A stretch of DNA of 5,479 bases from CAYLSO01 sp964386525 (GTDB lineage Bacteria; Eisenbacteria; RBG-16-71-46; DASYSL01), in assembly GCA_964386525.1 (NCBI GenBank), contig CAYLSO010000038.1:1-5479 (forward strand), read 5' to 3'. Made by a program: the position numbers and the translations under genes. The notes under the pieces are model-generated. The model worked only from the letters and a program-made list of their open reading frames with translations. It did no database searches and was not told where the DNA came from. The number at the start of each line of letters is the position of its first letter. Position 1 is the first letter of the stretch. Shown here one piece after another: positions 1-5,479 of the stretch.

Positions 1-456
1 CGCGTGCTGCGCGCCCAGACGCTGGCCCTGCGCCAGCGCGACTTCGTGGCCGCCGCCGTGGTGGCGGGCGAGTCGAACTTCCGCATCCTGACGCGCGAGA
101 TCCTGCCCAACATGATGTCGCTGGTCGTCGCCCAGACCATCGGCAGCACGGTCTACGCCATCGGCGCCCAGGTGGGACTCGAGTTCCTCGGGCTGGGCGA
201 CGTCTCGGCAATTACCTGGGGCACCAACCTCTACTGGGCGCAGAACGACTCGGCGCTGCTCACCGGCGCCTGGTGGACCTTCGCCCCCACCGGGCTGTGC
301 GTCGCCCTGGTGGGCTTCGCGCTCACCATGCTCAACTCGGGCTTCGACGAGGTCACCAACCCGCGGCTGCAGATGGAGCGCGCCTGGCGCGCGCACCTGC
401 TCGCCCGCGGCCGGCCGGCGACGCGCTCGACGCCGGTGGTGCCGGACCATGACTGA
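1..456 (+). CDS. Opp/Dpp-family ABC transporter permease, C-terminal part (partial, open at left edge)
   Basis: This is an inner-membrane permease of a binding-protein-dependent importer, of the DppC/OppC type (BPD_transp_1 family). The frame is open from base 1 and 151 residues are visible; the full family length is near 290-300, so about half is missing. A GTG at position 4 is unlikely to be the start, because the sequence there is already inside a conserved domain. Residues 14-37 of the fragment form the EAA loop that docks onto the ATPase (DFVAAAVVAGES...ILPN). Hydrophobic stretches at about 38-66 and 89-112 are membrane segments, with the family's 'WG' element (ITWGTNL) between them. The end reads LNSGFDEVTNPRL. 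This 'DE..NPRL' form, instead of the usual 'GD.LRD.LDPR', resembles permeases of Opp-like systems found beside glycosidase genes; that is from memory, so sugar import is only an inference. A polar tail of about 28 residues follows. The stop overlaps the next gene by 8 bases, so the two are probably translated together. Confidence 0.92.
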   Translation, partial: RVLRAQTLALRQRDFVAAAVVAGESNFRILTREILPNMMSLVVAQTIGSTVYAIGAQVGLEFLGLGDVSAITWGTNLYWAQNDSALLTGAWWTFAPTGLCVALVGFALTMLNSGFDEVTNPRLQMERAWRAHLLARGRPATRSTPVVPDHD

Positions 457-1408
457 GCCGCTGCTCGCCGTCCGCGACCTGTGCGTGGACTACGTCACCG
501 ACCGCGGTCCGGTGCGCGCCGTCGATCGCGTCTCGCTCGACCTGGCGCCCGGCGAGATCCTGGGCGTGGGCGGCGAGTCGGGCAGCGGCAAGTCCACGCT
601 CGCCCAGGCGCTGCTGCGCATCCTGCCGCCGCCGGCGGTGATCTCCGGCGGCTCGGCCCGCTTCGAGGGGCGCGACCTGCTGGCGCTCTCGGAGACCGAG
701 CTGCGCGGGCTGCGCTGGCAGCGGATGTCGATGGTCTTCCAGAGCGCGATGGACGCGCTCAACCCGGTCATGCCGGTCGGCGAGCAGATCGTGGACACGC
801 TGTTGGCGCACGGCGCCGGCCCGGCGGAGGCCGCCCGCGCGCGTGCCGGCGAGCTGCTCGAGATGGTGGGCATCCCCGCCGACCGCGTGGCGGCCTACGC
901 GCACCAGCTCTCGGGCGGCATGCGCCAGCGGGTCGGCATCGCGCTGGCGCTGGCGCTCGAGCCGTCGCTGGTGATCCTCGACGAGCCGACCACCGCGCTG
1001 GACGTCATCGTGGAGCGGGAGATCCTCGAGCACATCCGCGGCCTGCAGCGCCGCCTCGGCTTCGCGGTGCTCTTCATCACGCACGACCTCGCGCGCATGC
1101 TGCAGTTCGCCGACCGGGTGGCGATCTTCTACGCCGCGCAGCTGGTGGAGATCGGGCCGGCCGTCACCCTGCGCGACGCCTCGCGGCACCCGTACACGCA
1201 GGGGCTGCTGCGCGCCTTCCCCTCGCTGCGCTCCGTCGCCGGCGAGCTGGCGAGCATCCCCGGCGCGCCGCCGAGCCTGGCCCATCCGCCCGCCGGCTGC
1301 CGCTTCCACCCCCGCTGCCCGCGGGCGGTGGACCTCTGCCGGCAGCGCTCGCCCGAGCTGCTGACCCTCGCGCCCGGGCACGCCGCCGCCTGCCACCTGG
1401 CCGGCTGA
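449..1408 (+). CDS. Opp/Dpp-type ABC transporter ATP-binding protein
   Basis: This cytoplasmic ATPase powers the importer whose permease lies just upstream. It is 319 residues long and complete, close to the usual 320-340 of OppD/DppD. All ABC motifs are present: Walker A GESGSGKST (42-50), Q-loop Q98, signature LSGGMRQ (154-160), Walker B LVILDEP (174-180) with catalytic E179, D-loop TALD (182-185) and switch histidine H212 (ITHD). The C-terminal oligopeptide/dipeptide-transporter domain follows, with HPYTQGLL (247-254) and GCRFHPRCPRA (283-293). Four cysteines (C284, C290, C297, C315) lie in this tail; similar sets bind an iron-sulfur cluster in some OppD/DppD proteins. The ATG at 449 overlaps the permease stop, has no clear Shine-Dalgarno sequence, and is placed right before the first beta-strand, so coupled translation is likely. 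The typical next gene, an OppF/DppF-like partner ATPase, is absent here. The family call is firm. The substrate, peptide or beta-oligoglucoside, cannot be read from an ATPase. Confidence 0.95.
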   Translation: MTEPLLAVRDLCVDYVTDRGPVRAVDRVSLDLAPGEILGVGGESGSGKSTLAQALLRILPPPAVISGGSARFEGRDLLALSETELRGLRWQRMSMVFQSAMDALNPVMPVGEQIVDTLLAHGAGPAEAARARAGELLEMVGIPADRVAAYAHQLSGGMRQRVGIALALALEPSLVILDEPTTALDVIVEREILEHIRGLQRRLGFAVLFITHDLARMLQFADRVAIFYAAQLVEIGPAVTLRDASRHPYTQGLLRAFPSLRSVAGELASIPGAPPSLAHPPAGCRFHPRCPRAVDLCRQRSPELLTLAPGHAAACHLAG

Positions 1409-1413
1409 GCCCG

Positions 1414-1434
1414 GGCGGCGGCGGCGCCGCGGCC
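1414..1434. terminator. Possible bidirectional terminator hairpin between convergent genes
   Basis: The 31-base gap between the two convergent stop codons is entirely G/C except near its right end. Bases 1414-1422 can pair with 1426-1434 as eight G-C pairs with one G-G mismatch (1417/1431) and a 3-base loop. Its position between facing genes fits a shared terminator. Neither side has a T-tract, so it is not a canonical intrinsic terminator, and GC-rich DNA often folds like this by chance. Confidence 0.3.
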
Positions 1435-1439
1435 GGACC

Positions 1440-4400
1440 CTACATCGTCACGCTCAGGTAGGTGCGGAGCTCCCACTCGCTGCCGTTGGGGCCGGTGGTG
1501 AGGGTGTTGCCCGCGCCCGGGTCGTAGCGCGGCGAGTACTGGTCGAGCGAGCGCCACGTGGTGCGCACGCCGAGCCGGGTCTGCGGGAAGTCGAACCAGC
1601 GCGGGGTGCCGAGCGAGTAGGACAGGTCCCCCATGAGCTGCACCGGGAACGTCAGGTTGAAGTCGCGGTGGTAGTCGTACGGGCCCCAGTCGTTGAACTT
1701 GGCGTAGGTCGCGAACGCGACCTGGCTCCAGGCGAGGCGGGCGTCGGCGCCGTAGCGGTGGATGAGCCGCGCGTCGTCGCCGTTGGGCTCGCCGGTGCCG
1801 GCGAAGGCGTGCGCCACCAGGTGCGTGGTCGGGCTCAGCTTCGAGACCACGCGGCCGCGCAGCTCCCAGAGGTCGCGCGCCGGAGGCGCGCCCGGGAAGG
1901 CGAAGGTGTTGCCGTTGGCCTGGATGCCGATGGCGGCGTCCTGCGTCGTCGGCAGGTGCCGGACGGTGAATCCGAGGCTGGCGGCGAGGTCGGCGTCCTC
2001 GCGCACGTCGTTGTCCCACGCCCACATCCAGGTCGCCGGCGTGGGGTCGTAGCAGATCAGCAGCTCGCCGGCGACCGTCTCGCGGTTGCCGCGCACCGCG
2101 AAGGGGTCGTCGAGCACGTTGCGCGGGCGCCCCGGGGACGGCACGTCGCCGGGGACGGGGCCGACGATCGGCTTCTGCCAGAGGAAGTTCGGACCGACCT
2201 GGAACTTGCCGAGGTTGACGGCCAGGCCGGTGATGGCGTTGGTCTGGTTGCCGCTGCCGACGTCCTTGAGGCTCCAGCCGGTGAAGGTGGTCACCGCGGT
2301 CGGGCCGGCGTCGGCCACGAGGCCCATGGCCGCCCCCTGGGCGTACCAGTTCCAGCGGCCGCTCTGCACGGTGACCTTGACCTTGCCGCCCCAGGTGTCG
2401 GACCCGCGCACGTAGTCGCGCAGGATGCGGTAGCTGTCGCCGTCCGGCTCGGCGACCTGGAAGGCAGAATCAACCTTGGTCGAGCCCGACCAGATGCCGC
2501 CCACCGCGACGGCCACCGGGCCGCGCGCGGTCTCGAGCTGCAGCGTGGCCTTGCGCGTCGGCGGCAGCGGCACCGCGATCGAGCTGGTCACCGTGGACTG
2601 CTTGGCGAACTCGTCGAGGTACATCCCGGTGGCCTGGACGGCGCCGACCTTGCGGCGGTACTTCACCACCACCGACGGGTTGGCGCCCCAGTAGAGCTCG
2701 GGGCCGAACGCCACCTTGAGCCCGTCGAGCGTCTTCTTGCCGGCGATCTCCAGGCCGGTCGGGGCCTCGCCGTTGTAGATGTCGACGTTCGGCCCGTAGT
2801 AGGCGTCGCGGTAGAGGCCGAAGAAGTCGCCCTCGTAGCCCCAGTGCGTGTGCCCGACCCGGTAGAAGGCGTCGAGCCGGAACCAGCGGTCGTCCCACGA
2901 CACGCCGGCGCGGTAGACCTTGACCCGCTCGATGCCCTCCAGCCGCAGCAGCGAGCCGTCCTGCTGCACGATGGTGCGCTGGCGGCCGCGGTTCTCGTAG
3001 AAGATCTCGTCGATGGGGTTGACCGGCACGTGGCCGAGCACGCTGAGCGAGAGGGTGCCGAGCACGTTGCCGGCCGGGCGCACCTCGAAGTCGGTCCAGA
3101 ACGACTCCAGGTGGTCGAAGCCGCGGAAGGCGGGCAGGGTCGGCTGCGGCGCCTCGGCCGGGGGCGTGGTGATGTTGTGGCCGCCGGTGCTGTAGGTCTG
3201 GATGTCGAGCCGCATGCCGCTGACCCGCACGCGGGACAGCTCGTCCACCTGCAGGCTGGCGTGCTGGCTGCGGGCCTCGAGCGCCGCGGCCACCGGGTCG
3301 ACGACCGCGAACGCCGTGCGGATGGTCTCGAGGTCGGTGCCGGGGGCGTAAGGGTCGAGGCGGAAGGCGGCGCGCAGGGCGTAGAAGGCGGCGCGCGGAT
3401 AGAGCTCGAAGAGGCCGGTGTCGTCGGCGGGGCCCTTGGCGCAGATCCCCCACCACTCCTCGTTCATGTTGTTCTCGCCCTCGACGAAGTCCTCCACGTA
3501 GCCGCCGTTGGGCCACGAGGCGTTGGTGTCGTGGATGTCGAGGCGGCTGTCCTGGCCGAACTTCCACCAGCCGTCGCTCCACTGGAAGATGCAGCCGCCG
3601 ACGGCGTTGCCGACCCGCCCCTTGCCGCTCGACTGCTCGTAGATCTCGCGCCACTGGCCGAGCAGGTAGCGCGCCTGGCTCACCTGGTCCTCGCGCATCT
3701 CGCGGGCGTTCCAGGCGTCGGCCCCGAACTCGGTGAACAGCACCGGGACGCCGAGCTTGTCCTTGACCACCTGGAAGAGGTCGCGCGCCGAGACGCCGCG
3801 GTAGCAGTTGGTGCCGAAGACGTCGAGGCTCTTGCACTCCTGCGCGATGATGTCGATGTACTGGACGTCGCCGTTGGCGATGGCCACCGGCCGGCCGGGG
3901 TCGCGCGCCTTGACCACCTGGGTCAGTTCCTCGAAGAGCGAGTAGAGGGCGCGGGCGCGGGCCGCGTCGTACTCGCCCGACGGCAGCGCCTCGGCTTCGA
4001 AGGTGGTCCACGAGAGCCCGTAGTTGTTCTCGTTGCCGAGCAGCCACATCAGCAGGCCCGGGGTGCCGCGGTACTGGTCCACCAGCGCGGTGATCTCGGC
4101 GGTGACGGCGGCGCGCAGGCGGGGGTTGGCGTAGTCGGTGTTCGGCATCCAGACGCCGTCGAGGGTGTAGCCGTAGCGGGCCACCGCGTGGTTGATGATG
4201 GTGTAGATCCCGTAGCGGTCGTGCAGGTAGCGCACCCAGCGCGGCGGGATGCCGGCGTAGATGCGGAGGGCGTTGACGCCCATGCCCTTGAGCAGCGGCA
4301 TCTCGCGGGCCAGCGCCGCCTCGATGACCGCGTCGGGCTGCGACCACAGGTCGAAGAGGTAGTTGTCCCCGATGGGGATGTAGTCCCAGTTCATCCCGAA

Positions 4401-4610
4401 GACCATGAAGTCGCGGCCGTCCACCTGCAGGCGGGAGCCCGCCGCGTCGGTGACGACGGTGACCGCGGTGGCCGCGCCGGGAGCGGCGGCGGGCGCCGGC
4501 AGCGCCTGCGCCCGGGCTCCCGTCGCGCCCAGCGCCAGGGCGGCCGCCACGACGCCGGCCGCCCACGGGCGGCGGCGGGGCCGGATGGGGTTGCTGCCGA
4601 TCGCGCTCAC
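1440..4610 (-). CDS. Signal peptide + clan GH-A (GH2-type) glycosidase + predicted outer-membrane beta-barrel fusion
   Basis: This 1056-residue exported protein is predicted to hydrolyse beta-linked glycans at the outer membrane. Residues 1-34 are a Sec signal peptide (RPRRR, then an Ala/Leu/Val core, cleavage after GARA). Residues about 50-435 are a TIM-barrel glycosidase like the GH2 catalytic domain: GVNALRIY (111-118), acid/base E194 in LLGNENN, nucleophile E294 in LFTEFGAD, and the late-strand element GGCIFQWSDGWW (338-349). The sugar-binding and Ig-like domains that precede this barrel in true GH2 enzymes are absent, and GH2 membership is not certain. After a proline-rich linker (about 480-494), residues about 495-1056 show alternating polar/hydrophobic strands, many Trp/Tyr/Gly and polar loops, as in an outer-membrane barrel; the last strand is SEWELRTYLSVTM. 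Four cysteines (259, 269, 340, 390) sit in the glycosidase part. The GTG start is chosen because GAGGAGG lies 5 bases upstream and the signal peptide begins there; it overlaps the GH1 stop by 4 bases. The barrel call rests on pattern reading, not a family match. Confidence 0.88.
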   Translation of the reverse strand: MSAIGSNPIRPRRRPWAAGVVAAALALGATGARAQALPAPAAAPGAATAVTVVTDAAGSRLQVDGRDFMVFGMNWDYIPIGDNYLFDLWSQPDAVIEAALAREMPLLKGMGVNALRIYAGIPPRWVRYLHDRYGIYTIINHAVARYGYTLDGVWMPNTDYANPRLRAAVTAEITALVDQYRGTPGLLMWLLGNENNYGLSWTTFEAEALPSGEYDAARARALYSLFEELTQVVKARDPGRPVAIANGDVQYIDIIAQECKSLDVFGTNCYRGVSARDLFQVVKDKLGVPVLFTEFGADAWNAREMREDQVSQARYLLGQWREIYEQSSGKGRVGNAVGGCIFQWSDGWWKFGQDSRLDIHDTNASWPNGGYVEDFVEGENNMNEEWWGICAKGPADDTGLFELYPRAAFYALRAAFRLDPYAPGTDLETIRTAFAVVDPVAAALEARSQHASLQVDELSRVRVSGMRLDIQTYSTGGHNITTPPAEAPQPTLPAFRGFDHLESFWTDFEVRPAGNVLGTLSLSVLGHVPVNPIDEIFYENRGRQRTIVQQDGSLLRLEGIERVKVYRAGVSWDDRWFRLDAFYRVGHTHWGYEGDFFGLYRDAYYGPNVDIYNGEAPTGLEIAGKKTLDGLKVAFGPELYWGANPSVVVKYRRKVGAVQATGMYLDEFAKQSTVTSSIAVPLPPTRKATLQLETARGPVAVAVGGIWSGSTKVDSAFQVAEPDGDSYRILRDYVRGSDTWGGKVKVTVQSGRWNWYAQGAAMGLVADAGPTAVTTFTGWSLKDVGSGNQTNAITGLAVNLGKFQVGPNFLWQKPIVGPVPGDVPSPGRPRNVLDDPFAVRGNRETVAGELLICYDPTPATWMWAWDNDVREDADLAASLGFTVRHLPTTQDAAIGIQANGNTFAFPGAPPARDLWELRGRVVSKLSPTTHLVAHAFAGTGEPNGDDARLIHRYGADARLAWSQVAFATYAKFNDWGPYDYHRDFNLTFPVQLMGDLSYSLGTPRWFDFPQTRLGVRTTWRSLDQYSPRYDPGAGNTLTTGPNGSEWELRTYLSVTM
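1443..3128 (-). other. Predicted outer-membrane beta-barrel domain of the fusion protein (residues ~495-1056)
   Basis: Stretches such as VLGTLSLSVLGHVPV, WFRLDAFYRVGHTHW, GGKVKVTVQSGRWNWYAQG and ARLAWSQVAFATYAKF alternate in-facing polar and out-facing hydrophobic residues and carry aromatic girdle residues at their ends. They are separated by Gly/Asp/Pro/Asn-rich loops. No long hydrophobic helix is present after the signal peptide. The domain is about 560 residues, larger than the roughly 280-residue translocator of classical autotransporters and more like a large porin. The final residue is Met, not the usual Phe/Trp of an outer-membrane insertion signal, although W and Y sit in the last strand. 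The boundary is approximate. Confidence 0.6.
4509..4610 (-). other. Signal peptide coding segment of the glycosidase/barrel fusion
   Basis: Residues 1-34 comprise a basic n-region (RPRRRPW, 10-16), a hydrophobic core of about 14 Ala/Val/Leu/Gly residues (17-30) and an A-x-A type cleavage site, GARA before QALP. No cysteine follows the cleavage site, so it is not a lipoprotein signal. An Ala/Pro-rich spacer (35-49) leads into the glycosidase domain. Confidence 0.85.
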
Positions 4611-5479
4611 GGGAACCTCCTCGGGTCGGATGGTTGCGCGCCGTCCTCGACCGCTCCCGTGGTCACGAGATCGCGGTACCAGAACGCGCTGTCCTTGGCG
4701 ATGCGCCGCTGGTCGGTGAAGTCGACGTGGTAGAGGCCGAACCGCATGGCGTAGCCGCGCGCCCACTCCCAGTTGTCGAGCAGGGACCAGACGAAGTAGC
4801 CGCGCAGCGGCACCCCGTCGGCGAGCGCGCGGCCGGCGGCCGCGACGTGCTCGCGCAGATAGGCGACGCGGCGGTCGTCGCGCACGCAGCCGTCGGCGCC
4901 GGGCGCGGCCGCGTGGGCGATGCCGTTCTCGGTGACGTAGAGCGCCGGCGCGCCGTACTCGCGGTGCAGCCGGACGAGCAGGTCGGAGAGCCCCGACGGG
5001 AAGACCTCCCACCCCATGTCGGTCAGCTCGGATTCCGGCGCCACCCGCACCACCACCGGCTCCCCGTCCTCCCCCGCCCGCACCACCACCCGGCTGTAGT
5101 AGTTGACTCCCAGGAAGTCGAGCGGGGCGGCGATGGCCGCCAGGTCGCCGCGGCGCACGAAGGGCATCTCGGGCCCCGGCAGGTGGCCGCGCCGCACGCG
5201 GTCGGCGACCGCGTCCTCCGGGTAGCGGCCGCGCACGAGCGGCTCGAGGTACCAGCGGTTGAAGGCGCCGTCGTAGCGGCGGGCGGCGTCGCGGTCGGCG
5301 TCGCTCTCCGAGGCGGGCCAGGCCGGCGAGAAGATGAGGACGATGCCGACCTCGGCGCCGGGCGCGTTCTGCCGCACGGCCTGCGCCGCCCAGGCGTGCG
5401 AGAGCAGCAGGTGGTGCCCGACCCGCAGCGCCTCGGCCGGGTCGCGGTGGCCGGGGGCGTGCTCGCCCGCCTCGTGGCC
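4607..5479 (-). CDS. GH1 family beta-glucosidase, N-terminus missing (partial, open at right edge)
   Basis: This retaining glycosidase removes beta-linked glucosyl (or related) units from the non-reducing end of short oligosaccharides or glycosides. The frame is open to the last base of the window, which already encodes the conserved GH1 stretch GEHAPGHRDPAEAL (residues 5-18 of the fragment), so the GTG at 5377 is internal. In all 290 residues are visible of a usual ~450. Landmarks are FLGVNYYSR (122-130), nucleophile E184 in YVTENG, and WSLLDNWEWARGY (231-243) with RFGLYHVDF (246-254). E238-W239 in NWEW is the pair that holds unphosphorylated glucose or galactose, and the 6-phospho-glucosidase pattern is not seen, so the substrate should be free sugar, matching ABC import and not a PTS. 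The acid/base motif (T-x-NEP) lies beyond the edge and was not checked. Its stop overlaps the start of the downstream fusion gene as GTGA, so the two form an operon. Location is probably cytoplasmic, but the N-terminus is unseen. Confidence 0.95.
   Translation of the reverse strand, partial: GHEAGEHAPGHRDPAEALRVGHHLLLSHAWAAQAVRQNAPGAEVGIVLIFSPAWPASESDADRDAARRYDGAFNRWYLEPLVRGRYPEDAVADRVRRGHLPGPEMPFVRRGDLAAIAAPLDFLGVNYYSRVVVRAGEDGEPVVVRVAPESELTDMGWEVFPSGLSDLLVRLHREYGAPALYVTENGIAHAAAPGADGCVRDDRRVAYLREHVAAAGRALADGVPLRGYFVWSLLDNWEWARGYAMRFGLYHVDFTDQRRIAKDSAFWYRDLVTTGAVEDGAQPSDPRRFP
4616..4622 (-). promoter_or_regulatory. Strong ribosome binding site that fixes the GTG start at 4610
   Basis: On the - strand GAGGAGG stands 5 bases before the GTG at 4608-4610, an almost perfect Shine-Dalgarno match at good spacing. 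It lies inside the last codons of the GH1 gene (…DPRRFP, stop). It decides the start: the frame stays open upstream to 5012, but that extension is an Arg/Ala-rich shadow of the GH1 gene and would bury the signal peptide. Confidence 0.85.

Noticed and set aside
353..1396. Long - strand frame and a second + strand frame (481-1461) across the ATPase gene
   Set aside because: Both are Arg/Ala/Gly-rich shadows. The + frame from 449 has every ABC ATPase motif in order.
1413..1436. GGC-repeat-like tract between the convergent genes as a functional repeat
   Set aside because: It has only a few GGC/GCC units, no copies elsewhere were noticed, and its base composition fits the surrounding GC-rich DNA. 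It is kept only as a weak hairpin candidate.
2464..2476. Small AT-richer patch in the fusion gene (codons for V713-D714-S715)
   Set aside because: It is only a few codons long, the frame is intact and the protein pattern is continuous, so there is no sign of insertion or a junction.
2470..4566. Second - strand frame of 698 codons inside the fusion gene
   Set aside because: It is dominated by Arg/Pro/Gly/His repeats with no motif, and is an out-of-frame reading of the glycosidase and barrel coding region.
1668..4733. A 1021-codon open frame on the + strand, antisense to the fusion gene
   Set aside because: Its translation is low-complexity (Val/Ala/Gly/Arg/His/Asp-rich) with no recognisable domain. 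It is what a highly GC-biased gene yields on the opposite strand, while the - strand frame carries a signal peptide, catalytic motifs and a ribosome binding site.
4611..5012. N-terminal extension of the fusion gene frame up to 5012
   Set aside because: The extra 134 codons are Arg/Ala-rich, lie inside the GH1 gene in another frame, and would put the signal peptide in the middle of the protein. GAGGAGG before the GTG at 4610 marks the true start.
1..5479. Search for tRNA/rRNA genes, CRISPR arrays, insertion sequences, attachment sites and riboswitches
   Set aside because: None was seen by eye; virtually all bases are within four protein genes, leaving only 31 intergenic bases.

Overview
The window is a GC-rich stretch with continuous coding on both strands. 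It holds four genes in two convergent pairs and almost no intergenic DNA. A 1056-residue protein with a cleavable signal peptide and a C-terminal half that reads as an outer-membrane beta-barrel points to a Gram-negative (diderm) bacterium. High GC and strong third-position G/C bias would fit, for example, Myxococcota, related former Deltaproteobacteria, or another high-GC soil lineage. The sequence does not fix the taxon.

Left part, + strand: the C-terminal end of an inner-membrane permease of the peptide/nickel (Opp/Dpp) ABC family (1-456, open at the left edge) overlaps by 8 bases the start of a complete Opp/Dpp-type ATPase (449-1408). These form the end of an importer operon. No OppF/DppF-type second ATPase follows, because the next gene is on the other strand and starts its stop codon only 31 bases later. 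That gap contains a GC-only hairpin.

Right part, - strand: a GH1 beta-glucosidase (4607-5479, N-terminus cut off by the right edge) is transcribed first. Its stop overlaps by 4 bases (GTGA) the start of a large gene (1440-4610). That gene encodes a signal peptide, a retaining clan GH-A glycosidase domain of the GH2-type TIM barrel kind with both catalytic glutamates present, and about 560 residues with the look of an outer-membrane beta-barrel. This glycosidase/barrel fusion is the unusual element of the window.

Working model (inference): the envelope-anchored fusion cleaves, or lets through and then cleaves, a beta-linked glycan. The ABC importer, which belongs to a family that in several bacteria and archaea carries beta-glucosides instead of peptides, takes up the short products, and the GH1 enzyme splits them to monosaccharides in the cytoplasm. 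The substrate, the side of the outer membrane on which the glycosidase sits, and the functional link between the two convergent gene pairs cannot be decided from the sequence alone.
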